Positions 23,058 through 35,247 of a stretch of DNA of 64,000 nt are shown here, piece after piece. The stretch comes from Annona cherimola. Lineage: Eukaryota > Streptophyta > Magnoliopsida > Magnoliales > Annonaceae. The DNA lies in NCBI GenBank assembly GCA_030490835.1, contig CM059971.1:49896012-49960011 (forward strand), given 5' to 3'. Position 1 is the first letter of the stretch, and every line of letters begins with the position of its first letter. The translations under genes and the position numbers were made by a program. Below the pieces are notes generated by a model, which made no database searches, was not told where the DNA came from, and was given only the letters and a program-made list of their open reading frames with translations.

Positions 23058-24648
23058 TGTTGGGTCCCGAATTGATGGCAAAACCCAAGAGGGGAGGGGT
23101 GAATTGGGTTCTTAAAAATTTACAACTTAAACAAAAACTTTACCCCGGATTAATCTAGTCCCCTTGAATGAAGAAACAGAATGGAAAGCAAAGTAATGTA
23201 GAGAGCAGAAATAAAAGCAAGTAGACAAGAATTTTTATAGTGGTTCGGGCAACCTCCCTACTCCACTCTTCCAAGCTCACACACCTTGTGACTTGGGTTC
23301 CACTATTGTATTCTCTCAATACAATTAGAGCCTCTTGCTCTCTTCTAGATTCTAGCTCTAGGGGGCATCAACAACTAGCACAAGTAGGTGATGAGTCACA
23401 CTCCAATCACACACTACTTTGCTATCACTTGATCTTAGCTACCCAAGCTAAATCAAGTTCAATACAAACAAATAAGCAATGAAATAAATCTACACTTTAC
23501 AGATGTGTAGAAGCAGTTTTGGAGAGAAGAACTTGTGGTAAGCTTTGAAGAATCTGAAGTGAAGCTCTTGCAGTTTTGAAGTGTAGTTCTTCCTCTCTTG
23601 ATTGGCTTGATCACTTTAATGCTCTTGTAGATAGGAGTTATGCTCACTTAATGTTTTCCAACTACTTCCCTCGTCTACAATAACTCCCTTTTATAATTTT
23701 GGAGGGAATCCGAACGTTAGAGGGTTGGTGGCGCGCATTTAATGCGCCAACGTTCGAATAAAATCCGACCGTTGCGACCCAAGTCGCAGGTGGAGTCGAC
23801 TTCGGGTGCGACTTCTCCCAAGTCGCAGATGAAGTCGACTTCAGGTGCGACTTCGCGAACTTCGGTCTTCAGTTTCAACGCTGGAAGGTTTCGCCCGTTC
23901 TGAAGTCGATCATGAAGTCGACTTGGCTTTGCGACTTCACTCAAGTCTCAGATGGGGTCGACTTGGCCTTGCGACTTCACTGTCATGATGTTCTTGAACA
24001 TTTGTGAATCTTGAAAATCTTGACTTTGATTCATCTTGAATCTTGACTCATGTAATCTTAGATATCTTCTTGATTTGAATGATTGAGTTTATGCTTCTTT
24101 CTTGTACTTGGATTTGTCTTCAAATGTTTCAGCTTGAGTATCTATGTTGCCTTGATCTTCATCTTCATTTAGTTTGGCTTGAAATCAAGTAATCCAGAAC
24201 TTGTCATTTGAAGTTTTCCGTCTGCCTGAGCGAAGTCGATGTCTGAGTTGACTTCGGCTGCGACTTCACCTCAAGTCGCACATGGAGTCGACTTGGGGTG
24301 CGACTTCGGCACGTTGTGTTCTGAACGTCGACTCTGGAATGTTTTGCTCGACTGAAGTCGATGGTGAGGTCGACTTCGTTTGCGACTTGGCTACCCAAGT
24401 CGCAGGTGGAGTCGACTTGGCCTGCGACTTCACCTTCCTGTCTTCCGTTTTCAACTCTGGACAGTTCTGCACATTTGAAGTCGATCTTGAAGTCGACTTG
24501 GGGAACGACTTGGCCTTCCATACTTGTTTTTCTTCAAATGGTTATTCCTTAAACATTTCCACAAACTTGTTAGTAGCCAAGACTTACTCAAATTGATTTG
24601 TTAATCATCAAAACATGATTTTAACTTGTTTTCCACATATTTCCAACA
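23058..24648 (-). repeat. Solo Sirevirus LTR, minus orientation
   Basis: TGTTGGGTCCC to TTTCCAACA, 1,591 bp, target duplication ATTAA (23053-23057 and 24649-24653). It is very similar to the LTRs of Sirevirus C. It carries the TATA box in reverse near 23690, the hairpin near 23735-23750 and dyad arrays on either side of a spacer (23775-23975, 24230-24515). Confidence 0.93.
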
Positions 24649-26190
24649 ATTAACCCACTGAAATATGGATTAAATTTCTGAGTTAGCAAATTTTATGGAA
24701 TACGTTATGTAAGTATTGCCAAATGGGCATATGTGAAGTAATAGATGCGCATAAGTGATAAATGACTTGTGAAATGTGATTTTATGCAAAAGTCCATGAA
24801 AACAAGATGAATTCCATGTTTATATATCTGTTTAAGATTTTATGATATTAATTCCAAAATTTTGGACTTGATTTATGAAGCTAAGGCAACGATATGTGCA
24901 TAGGAGAAACACCCATGCGTGTATTTTGGAAAAAGGGAAAAATTGAAAATTGAGGTTAATAAACCTATGAATGATGATTATTGAATGAATTTTGTGAGAT
25001 TGAAATGAATACCCTATGTATGGGGTTATATAGGTTATGTTATGTATTAGCCGATGAACTGTGTAAAAATGTGCTATATATGTGCATAATGATTTGTGAA
25101 GTCGAATAAATGATATATGTGTGTGGAATGGGTTGAAAAACTAAATGAAATATGAGGAAAAGAAATTTTTTTAAAAAATATTATTATTCTCATGTAGGCA
25201 AAGGTAAAAGAAAAGCGGAAGCGGAAAGCTAAGAGACACAGGTAAGCAAACAAATTTTCTAAAGAATTTTTGCTTTTTAAAATTATTTACATAAATACAA
25301 TTTCTGCTTTAACCTGTTTGATGAAATTATGGAAATTACTTCTCATGTGTTTAAGGATGGCCATCCCTTAGCAAAATGATGTTGAAATGATGTTTTTACT
25401 TCAAATGCGATATTATGAAATTTTCTTTGATAAATGCTATAGACAAATGATGTGGTTCTATGTGTCTGATTGAAAAATCATGCTAGCATGTTAAAGATGA
25501 ATTTATGCAAAAGTTCATGTGTTCAGGGTACTAGGTCCACTTGAAGGGTATAAGCGGACTGATTGTCCCCCCTTGGTGTGGCCAAGTCGCTTGAAATAGG
25601 CCCAAGGCCGGCGGCGCCCTCTTGGAAGTGAGAGTTAACGTGACGGATGGTCGTCTGGCTAGTTCCATCCTAAGGGAAAAATGATATATATGTTCATGTT
25701 TTCATATGACATTATGCATATGGTACTCATGATGGGTACAAGATTTCATGTTTTCAAGGTATACCTTTAAACAAGGTATAAATTATTTCCAAGATGATTT
25801 TAAATGCAAAATGTTGCCTGAAATGATTTGCCTGTAAAATGCAAATAGCTTGCTTATTGTGTTTCGACTCACGATTTTATTTTCCAAACCAAAGACAGGT
25901 AAAGGACAAGCCATGGCGGTGGAGCAAGTGCAAGCCTGAGGAGGCTATGGACAAACTTTATAATATTTATATTATGAAGAAAATCTATGTTGGATAGATG
26001 TAAACTATTTGTATGTTTATATTGATGTCTGTGATTTATACATGCAGTGACATCGGATTTAGGCAAAAGTTGAAATGTTGCTTGAACATCATGTCGTGTA
26101 TATGTGCTGATTGGATTTGAAACGGCTTAGTTATGCATGAGTTGGAAATGATTTAGATATGTTTGAGATGAAAATATGAGAAATCAAATT
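24649..26190 (+). repeat. Tekay 5' LTR, piece 2
   Basis: Collinear with 47496-47714 plus 57855-59178. It contains a GGTAAGCAAA site at 25241, the palindrome at 25350-25370 and GTTTCGACTCA near 25861. No gene is seen. It ends in AAATT, the duplication of Sirevirus B. Confidence 0.85.
25350..25370. repeat. Conserved LTR palindrome (Tekay 5' LTR)
   Basis: GTTTAAGGATGGCCATCCCTT, the same imperfect palindrome as at 7681 and 58334. Confidence 0.75.
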
Positions 26191-27891
26191 TGTTGGAAAC
26201 AATGTTCAAAACAAAACAAAATTGACCAAAGCATGAGTTTTGATGATTAACAAAGACTAATTTGAGTATATCAAGTATACTAATGAGTTTGCCAAATGTT
26301 TTAAGGAACTGAAATAGTCAAGTCGATCCCCAAGTCGACTTGGACTTCGACTTAGGGTGAAGTCGATCCCAAAGTCGACTCCATTATCAACTTGAAACAG
26401 AACTTCAAAGGCAAAATCAAAACTGGAAGAATAGCAGGTGAAGTCACAGGCTAAGTCGACTCCACTTGCGACTTGGGAAGCCAAGTTGCAAACGAAGTCG
26501 ACCTCACTATCGACTTCAGTCCAGAAAAACTGTCCAGACCTGATTTTGGGGCACAAAGCTGCCCAAGTCGCAGACGAAGTCGACTCCAGGTGCGACTTGG
26601 GCAAAGTCGCAGACAAGGTCGACTCCACCTTCGACTTGAGAAGTTCAGACTTGAAAGATGCATTCCCACGCTCATTCCAAGAATCTATTTGGACTTTCTC
26701 AAATCCAAGTAATATGCAAAGTCCATGTTCAAGATTAACTTGAGTATTCTTGAGATTCAAGGTAAAGATTCAAGTTCAAGTTCAAATCAAGTCTATCAAG
26801 TCCAAGGAAAATTTTCAAGCTTGCTTCCAAATGAAGATATATTCAAGATATGAAGATCGAACGACTCCAAAGCAAGCAAGGTGCATGAATATATCATGCA
26901 AGGACTCAAGCTCTACTAAGTTCTACAAGGTTCAAGCAAATCCAAGATGGATCAAGGTCAAGCTCTTCATAAATCACAAAATCTACAAGTATGAGGAGCC
27001 ACTTGACAATTAAAAGGACTAAAGGAAGAAAGCCAAGCAAGCTAGAAGCAAAATCAAATGAGGATCAAGGCATTATTGGCGAAGACCAAGTCAAGTCGCA
27101 ACCCAAGTCGACTCCAGGATCGACTTGAGTTGAAGTCTGAGGCCAATTCAACCCAAGTCTCAGACTTGGAAATCTGAAGAACCCAAGTCGCAGGCCAGGT
27201 CGACTCCATGTGCGACTTGGAAGCCAAGTCGAAGGCCAAGTCGACTTCATCTTAGACTTGGAGAATAACGTTCAAATTTTTGAACGTTGGAGCGCATTTA
27301 ATGCGCGCCAACCATCTTCTAACGTTCGGATTCCCTCTACAATTATAAAAAGGAATTATTGTGGACGTGGGAAGAAGCTGAAAAATATTAAGTGTGCTTA
27401 ACTCCTATATCCAAGAGCTTCAAAGAGATCAAGCCATTCAAAGAAGAAGAACTCTGCTTCAATCTCTGAATCTTCAAAGCCTATGCTACAAGTTCTTCTC
27501 TGCGCCAAATTGTTTCTACACATCTATAAAGTGTAGACTTCCTTTATTATTTCTTTGTTTGTATTGAACTTGATTTAGTTTGAGGAACTAAGATTAAGTG
27601 AAAGCAAAGTAGTGTGTGATTGGAGTGGAACTCATCACCTACTTGTGCTAAGATTTGTCGAGGCCCCCTAGAGCTGGAATCTAGAAGAGAGCAGTGGCTC
27701 TAATTGTATTGAGAAAATACAATAGTGGAACCCAAGTCATAAGGAGTGTGAGCTTGGAAGAGTTGAGTAGGGAGGTTGCCCGAACCACTATAAAAATCCT
27801 GTGTGCTTGATTTATATTTCTGCTCTCTACATTATATTGTTTTCCATTTCATTTTTTCCATCAACTCGGGACCATCAACTCGGGACCAACA
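26191..27891 (+). repeat. 5' LTR of Sirevirus B
   Basis: Dyad array 26310-27265, hairpin near 27290-27312, TATA box 27344-27350. Near its end about 95 bp present in the 3' LTR are missing and ATCAACTCGGGACC is duplicated (27859-27890), a rearrangement after insertion. Confidence 0.92.
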
Positions 27892-27893
27892 AG

Positions 27894-27905
27894 TGGTATC
27901 AGAGC
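27894..27905 (+). promoter_or_regulatory. Primer-binding site of Sirevirus B
   Basis: TGGTATCAGAGC, two bases after the LTR, matching plant initiator tRNA-Met. Confidence 0.93.
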
Positions 27906-27939
27906 AGGTCTTTGAGTTTACCAAAGAGATCTTATTAAT

Positions 27940-29741
27940 ATGGCATCCCAATCTACTTCCGTTCCCGCATTTGCTGAAGGCCAATCCTTTACAAGGCCAC
28001 CGTTGTTTGATGGGAACAATTTTGGATATTGGAAGCTTCGTATGAAGCAACTCATCATGGCTACCGACATGGATTCTTGGATTGCTATCCAAGATGGAGT
28101 AACCTTGCCTACCGATAAAAGAGCTTCCAAATGGACCGATGAGGAAGTAAAAATTGTTAAGAGCAATGCTAAAGCTATGAACTCACTATTTTGTGCTCTT
28201 ACTGCTTCTGAATATGATAAAGTATCCTCTTGCTTGACCGCCAAAGAGATATGGGATACACTAACCTCTATCTATGAAGGAACTTCTCAAGTCCAAGGGA
28301 CGAGAAGAAATATTTTAATTGGAGAACTAGAAAATTTTAGAATGCTAGAAACAGAAAATATTTCTGAAATGTTTGCTAGATTCTCAAAAATTACTAATGC
28401 TTTAAAAGGTCTTGGAAAGGCTATATCTGAATCTGAGCAGGTTATGAAGATTTTGAGAGCTCTACCCGAATCATGGACTCCAAAGATCACTGCGATAGAA
28501 GAAGCCAAGGACCTTAACACACTAAAGCTTAAAGACTTAATTAGCTCACTCATGTCACATGAGCTAATCAAGAGAAGAAATGAAGATCAACACAGGGGCA
28601 AAAGAGCAATTGCCTTGAAAGCCGCACAAGACATGGACGACACCTCTTCTTCTCAAAATGACGACGAGATTGCCCTACTCACAAAACGTTTCAGAAAATT
28701 TGTGAGGAAAGGCAAAAATTTCAGAAGTTTCAAGAAAAGAACTTCTAGAGAGAAGAAGAAAGATCCAACCAAATGCTACCGATGCGGCGGTTCGGGACAT
28801 ATGCAAGCTCAATGTCCAACTCCCGAAGAAAGCAAGGCAAAAGAACAAAGAAAAGATCGAGGGGACAACAAAAGATTCCAAAGATACAAAGGAAGAGGCA
28901 TGTACGTGAATGATGAGGAATCTTCAACGAGTAGCTCCTCAACCGACGAAATAGAGGCGAAAGAATGTGCAAGAATTTGCTGCATGGCACAAATCGAGCA
29001 AGAAGAACAAACTACCTCAACAAAATGCACAAGTAATGAAGAGGTAAGTTCCAAACTCTCCCATTCTAAATCAAGTTATTCTTCTTTTCAAGAATGTCTC
29101 AAATGTACTGAATTAGAAGAACTACAAACTTCATATGATTCATTGTATGGAGAAATGAAGAAATTAGGAAGCAAGTTTACAATTAAGAAAAGACAATGTG
29201 ATGCAGTAATAATTGCAAATGGTAAACTTACAGAGAAATTAGACAAAATAAAAGAAGAAAATGATATGCTGAAAAAGGAGAACGAATCATTAAATGAATC
29301 ATTAGCTAAGTTCTCTAATCTAGGAGAAAGTGTTAAAATGTTTCTGAATATGACCTCCCAAACACATAAAAGAGGTCTTGGATATCATACATTTGAGCAA
29401 GGAGAAAGTAGCAAATCAAAAGTGCAAATACTTGAGAAATATCAAACTAAAACTGCATCTATACACAAGCCACAAAAGAAAAACTTTAAGTGGACTAGAA
29501 GACCAACGATTGAACCATTGCATACTTGGAGGCCTACTCCAAGATTACCTATGGCTTGTAATTTCTGCAATAAAATGGGTCATAAAACTTACAAATGTAA
29601 TTTTAAGAAATTATATGACAATGGTGCAAAATTAGTTTGGGTTCCAAGGAACACAAGTTTGGGCTTTCCAAGTTAGAACAACAAAGATTGATTTATATTA
29701 CTAACCCAAATGAACCCATAAAATGGGTACCAAAGAGATAA
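27940..29741 (+). pseudogene. gag: gag of Sirevirus B, nearly intact
   Basis: Open for 578 codons from MASQSTSVPAFAEGQ, chosen because the ATG sits 35 bp after the PBS and is shared by all three copies. Copia-type Gag region (about residues 20-215), basic linker, zinc knuckle CYRCGGSGHMQAQC (about residue 280), Ser/Glu-rich segment, coiled coil (about residues 425-455), and second knuckle CNFCNKMGHKTYKC (about residue 540). One missing A near 29659, compared with A and C, shifts the frame and ends the protein some 20 residues early. The ancestral stop TAA is at 29739-29741. Gag builds the cytoplasmic particle and binds RNA. Confidence 0.9.
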
Positions 29742-29763
29742 GATTTACTTGTTTATTTTTTAG

Positions 29764-32700
29764 ACATGTTTTAAGGCAAAGGCAAATAATGTATGGTTCA
29801 TGGATAGCGGTTGTTCAAGGCATATGACCGGAGAAACAAGTCTATTTCATAAACTTACGCCTTGCAACGATGGAACAGTTGCCTTTGGTAATAATGAAAA
29901 AGGTAAAATTAAAGGAAAAGGAAAAATACATAGTAGTTCAAATGCATGTATGGAAGATGTTTTGTTTGTTGAAGGACTCAAGCACAATCTAATGAGCATT
30001 AGTCAATTATGTGACAAAGGATATAAAGTTGTGTTTGAATCATCTATATGTAATGTATTTGATGGAGAACATATCATGTTTAGTAGAAAAAGACATGGAA
30101 ATATATACTTGGTTTCACTAGATGAACTAAATGGTCAATGTCTAATGGCCATTGATAATGATCCATGGGTTTGGCATAAAAGGCTTGGACATATAAACAT
30201 GGGAAATATAAATACCCTATAGAAAAAGAGTTTGGTAGAAGGATTACCAAGATTGAAATATGACAAGGACAAGATTTGTAAGGCATGTCAATTATCAAAA
30301 CAACCCAAGATGCCTTTCTCTACCAAAAAGGAAATTTCCACCACTAGGCCACTTGAATTGCTACACATGGATCTATACGGACCATCCGACATTCTAACCA
30401 TTGGTGGAAAGAGATACGTGTTTGTGATTGTTGATGATTTTTCAAGATTTACATGGATAATTCTCTTAGCTAGCAAAGATGAAGCCTTCTCTATGTTTGC
30501 AACCTTTGTAAATTTGGTGCAAAATGAAAAACAAAGTACGATTGTAACCATAAGAAGCGATCATGGTGGTGAATTCGAAAACAAACGATTCATAGAATTT
30601 TGTAATGAAAAATGAATTCATCACACATTTTCTGCACCAAGAACTCCATAACAAAATGGAGTAGTTGAAAGGAAAAATAGAACTATACAAGAGATGGCTA
30701 GAACAATGCTAAATGAGAGCAAACTATCCAAGAAATTTTGGGGTGAAGCTGTAAGTACAGCTTGTCATGTTTTGAATCGAGTTACCATTAGAGCAATCTT
30801 GAAAAGACCTCATATGAGCTATGGAAAGGAAGAAAACCAAATATCTCTTATTTTCATGCTTTTGGATGCACATGCTATGTTTTGAACAATGGAAAAACCA
30901 ACTTGGGAAAACTAGATGCTAAAAGTGATGAGGCAATATTCCTTGGTTACTCATCAAATAGCAAAGCATATAGAGTATTCAATAAACGAAACCAAGTAGT
31001 AGAAGAATCCATACATGTTGTATTTGATGAATTTAACCAAACTCCGAGAAAGGAGGATGAATTAAGTGATGCAGATGAAACAAAAGGAAAAGAACAACCA
31101 AAGGAAATCAAGCTCAAGCCAGAAAATCTCATGGAGGAAGAGGTAAGTGAAGGTAATAACTCTTACAAACCTCCAACTGATTTAAAGTTCAAAAATGCCC
31201 ATCCAATTGAACAAGTTATTGGTAATGTATATGAAGGAGTGAAAACTAGAAGATCAAAACAAAACATTTGTGGTCAATATGCTTTTGTATCAAAAATTGA
31301 ACCAAATACCATTGAACAAGCTCTCAATGATGAAAACTGGGTCATTGCAATGCAAGAAGAGCTAAACCAATTTGAAAGGAACAATGTATGGCATTTAGTT
31401 CCTAGACCAAATAATCATACAATCATTGGTACCAAATAGGTATTTAGGAACAAATTAGACAAAAGCGGTCTTGTAATAAGAAACAAGGCCAGATTAGTAG
31501 CCAAAGGGTATTCCCAAGAAGAAGGAATTGATTTTGAAGAATCATATGCACCCGTGGCTAGATTAGAAGCCATACGTATTTTACTAGCATTTGCTTCTCA
31601 TATGAATTTCAAATTGTTCCAAATGGATGTAAAAAGTGCATTTCTGAACGGATATTTGAATGAAGAAGTGTATGTTGAACAACCCCCAGGATTTGAAGAA
31701 AAGGATCAATCGAAATATGTTTATAAATTAACCAAAGCGTTATATGGATTAAAACAAGCTCCAAGAGCTTGGTATGAAAGGTTGAATAAATTTTTGATTG
31801 ATCATGAGTTTCAAAAAGGAAAAGTTGATACTACTTTGTTCATTAAATATAAAAATAAAAATATTTTAATTGTACAAATTTATGTAGATGATATAATATT
31901 TGGTGCTACTGACGAAAATCTATGCCAAGAATTTTCCAAGATTATGCAGAGCGAATTCGAAATGAGCATGATGGGAGAAGTAAATTTCTTCCTTGGACTG
32001 CAAATCAAGCAACAAAATGAAGGGATATTTCTAAACCAGTCCAAGTATGTCAAAGACATGCTCAAGAAATTTGGTATGCAAAATAGCAAAGGGGCAAATA
32101 CTCCAATGAGCTCTACAATCAAGATCGACACGGATGAAAATGGTAAATGTATCGATCAAAAGCTTTATAGAAGCATGATAGGTTCTTTATTATATTTAAC
32201 TGCTTCTAGACCTGATATTTTGTTCAGCGTTTGTATGTGTTCTAGATTTCAAGCATGTCCTAAAGAATCACATCTACTTGCTGTAAAAAGGATTTTTAAA
32301 TATTTAACAAAAACTACCAATCTTGGACTATGGTATCCAAAGGGGTCAACCTTTGATTTAATCGGTTATTCGGATGCGGACTTTGCTGGCTATAAGGTAG
32401 ATAGAAAAAGTACTAGTGGAACTTGTCAATTTCTAGGACATATGTTAGTTTCATGGCACTCAAGAAAACAAACAAGCGTTGCTCTATCCACTGCGGAAGC
32501 CGAATACATAGCCGCCGGTAGTTGTTGTGCCCAATTACTTTGGATGAAACAGCAATTGAAAGATTATGGTATTGATTATTTTGATATTCCTATTAGATGT
32601 GATCATACAAGTGAAATTTGTCTAACTAAGAATCCCGTACTGCATTCAAGAACCAAGCATATTGATGTAAGACACCATTTCATTAGAGAACATGTTGAAA

Positions 32701-32825
32701 ACCATGATATTTGTTTAGAATATGTGAAAACAGAAGACCAAATTGCTGATATCTTTACCAAACCACTAGCCAAGGAATCATTTTGTAAAATCAGGAATGA
32801 TATGGGGATGATAGAGCTCAATTAA
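29764..32825 (+). pseudogene. pol: pol of Sirevirus B
   Basis: Protease from MDSGCSRHMTGE (29800). Integrase zinc region WHKRLGH to CKAC, core Asp at 30370, RSDHGGEF, and [12 protein letters not shown] with YVDD at 31881-31892. RNase H with [11 protein letters not shown] and [10 protein letters not shown], ending GMIELN. Breaks: TAG at 30220, TGA at 30613, a TAA in the PQQNG motif near 30649 (CAA in C), a frameshift near 30805, and TAG at 31437 (TGG in C). RT-RNase H is open from 31554 to the end. Most breaks are single transitions that create stops. Confidence 0.92.
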
Positions 32826-32859
32826 GAAAAATTAAACAAGAAACTAAAATCTGAAAAGG

Positions 32860-33010
32860 TCAAGTCGATGAGTCAAGTCGACTCCATGGGAGCCAAGTCG
32901 ACTTCGCCAAGTCGACTTGGGAAAGTGAAGTCGACTCCGCTTCTATAGCGAAGTCGACTCCATAGGGTCGAATTTGACTTCGCCTAGGGCAAGTCGACTC
33001 CGCGCGCGCG
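32860..33010 (+). promoter_or_regulatory. GTCGAC-rich leader upstream of the accessory frame
   Basis: AAGTCGACT occurs six times in about 150 bp with AGTCGACTC/AGTCGACTT variants, ending in a CG-alternating run at 33000-33009. It is followed by a pyrimidine-rich stretch to about 33300 that resembles a plant 5' untranslated region. The words are those of the Sirevirus LTR arrays, but this is internal to the element. No clear TATA box is seen. Confidence 0.6.
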
Positions 33011-33303
33011 ACCGTCCGACTTCTCTCCCCTTTTTCTTTCTTCTCCTCTCTTCTTTTCTCTCTCATTTTCCCGCTGTTTTTCTTCTCTTCCTTCTCCAGC
33101 TCCGGCGAATTCCTTGCTCCGGTCTATTCCCTTCCATTTTCGACATTCTCTCATCTCCGGCAAGCTCCTAGCTTCGACAACTTCTCAGTCTCTCAAAGTT
33201 CATCTCTCTCATTCTCACTCTCTGTTTCCCACTCTTTTTCTCCCAAACTCCATTTCTCCTTCCTTCTCAACTTAAATCCTATACCCTCAACTCCCTGTTT
33301 CCA

Positions 33304-34890
33304 ATGGCACCAAAAGCTCGACTCCCAAAGCTAGCAGTCAAAAAGCCAGCCCAAAGACCAGTGCCCAGACCTTCCCAATCCAACACAGAAGAGGAAGTTC
33401 CTAGAAAACAAAGGACACCCGCTAAGAGAGCAAGGGAGGAACCATCAACATCAACGGGTAGACGGGTTCGATTTCAAACCACTATTCAATCGTCTGATCG
33501 AGCTCCGAGGTCGGAAAGTCAACCTCAAAGCTCATCCACCTCAAGAATTCCTATCAAGAAAGGGCACGTCTTGAAAATGCCCACGACCTACTTCAAGACT
33601 GAGTAGCAACATACCCGCTTCTACAAATATTTCTATGAGCGGAAGGTATTCATTCCCAAGATAATTGATTTCAAATTTCTTAGCGACTACGAGTTTGATA
33701 TAGAAGAGTTGCTCGACTTCCAAGGTTGGACACAACTATTAAAGTCGGACGAAAGAATCTATCCCGATCTCACTAGACTCTTCTACTATTTATGGGATGA
33801 TACCAATTTCTCAGCCTATGTCAAAGGAAGCGAGATGTATCTGGGTTCTATAAATAACCCAAATCAAAATGAAGCCTTAAGGATAATCGGGAGCATTCTT
33901 CAAGTACCCTATGAAGAAGAACGACTTCCTAATGACCTGACAATGGACAAAATCTACAACGAGCTGACAAAGAGCAACAAGTACCATGCGGGCACAAAGT
34001 TTTTGCATTACATGGATCTTTCTCCTAGGCTCAGAGTCCTCCGTCTGCTAATCGCCTACTGTATCTATCCAAAAGGGGGCGGGAGAAATCAATTGAATCC
34101 ACAAGAAGCTATGATCCTGTGGAAGTTAATAAATAAAGTCAAGATCAGTCTTCCCAGGCTATTTCTAGAAGCCTTGGCATGCAAGAAAGATAATCCAAGA
34201 GGCGTACTACCTTACGGATCCTGGATCACGAGAATCCTTGAGCGGTTAGAGGTAGATATTGACGGGGAACCATTTGAAGTCCCCAAAATGACGAACGCCA
34301 TCAACAAGGCTCTGCTCCAAAGAATGAAAATCAACCTGGAGCAATTCAGAGATGATCGAATCAGGGAGAAGCTAGGCGAGCCAGCTAGAGAGCATGAGGA
34401 CCATGCACAAGCTGAGGGGGAGCAACCTCCCGAAGCACCGCCTGCTCAAGAAGAACCCGCATCTCCCATATCGCACGGATCCTATTCTCCACAAGGATCT
34501 GCTGCACCTGAACGGGCGCCTCCAACTTCATCTGAGGAGGTCACCTTGAAGGTTCTTAGAGATGAAATCGTTGCCATCCGAGAAGAAATGGGGCAACAAG
34601 AGAACCGGATGACAAGTCTTGTCACCGGAGTTCTAAATGCACTTCAGGATATGCATTCCCGACAGGATTGAATCGATCGGGAATTGCGTACCATCCGATA
34701 TCACCTCGCCTCAGGCCGTCACAAGAAGCGACCCATGCCTGAACTTGATCCCTTCGAATCGGGTTCAGTTCATCGCGGCCGTCTCCCGCACCCGTTTCCT
34801 CCTTCTACTCATCAGCCCATGTCCGTCCCATCAAACCAACTCAATCTGTCTATCCCATTTCCCAATTTCAATTTACCAAGTCTTTGGTAA
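33304..34890 (+). pseudogene. Accessory protein between pol and 3' LTR of Sirevirus B
   Basis: One frame of about 528 codons from MAPKARLPKLAVKKP, broken only by TAG 33604 and TGA 34669. The N-terminus (about 1-95) is basic and Ser/Pro-rich, perhaps nuclear. The middle (about 105-340) has FYERKVF, LLDFQGW, YPDLTRLFYYL, IYPKGGGRN and LPYGSWITRILERL. This pattern resembles the family labelled 'putative plant transposon protein' in plant proteomes, whose function I do not know. Then come a Pro/Glu-rich linker and a coiled-coil-like C-terminus. I see no signal peptide or membrane segment, so it does not look like the envelope-like protein some Sireviruses carry here. Both stops are one transition from CAG and CGA. 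Confidence 0.7.
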
Positions 34891-34913
34891 TTGAATCATT
34901 TTTGATAGATTGA

Positions 34914-34926
34914 CAAAAAGGGGGAG
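34914..34926 (+). promoter_or_regulatory. Upstream PPT-like tract, Sirevirus B
   Basis: AAAAAGGGGGAGA preceded by TTGAC, about 320 bp before the true PPT. The rest of 34891-35233 is AT-rich with no gene. Confidence 0.7.
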
Positions 34927-35233
34927 AAGATAGATTAGGTTTAAGTTTTTTTTTTTGTTGGGTAGTTTGTATCTAGGGTTTCATTTTTGCTTACTTTGAA
35001 ATTTTGTAATGAAACTTGATATATATGAAAGATGCTTTATGATTGCTTGCAAAGATTGGTAAATGATAAACCTGTTAATGATTGTTTCTATACTTTGCTT
35101 AAAAGGTATGCTTTTCTTGAAAAGTATTCAATATGAACTCTACGTTAAATGATCTGAATATGTTTTGAACTCTATGACAATGATCTTTTTTTTATTGAAA
35201 GTTATCAACTCAAATTAAGTTTTGTCAAACATC

Positions 35234-35247
35234 AAAAAGGGGGAGAT
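35234..35247 (+). promoter_or_regulatory. Polypurine tract of Sirevirus B
   Basis: AAAAAGGGGGAGAT directly before the LTR start TGTTGGAAAC. Confidence 0.92.

Noticed and set aside
33304..34890. Reading the Sirevirus B accessory frame as an envelope-like protein
   Set aside because: Position fits, but no signal peptide or membrane segment is visible, and the central motifs point to the putative plant transposon protein family instead.
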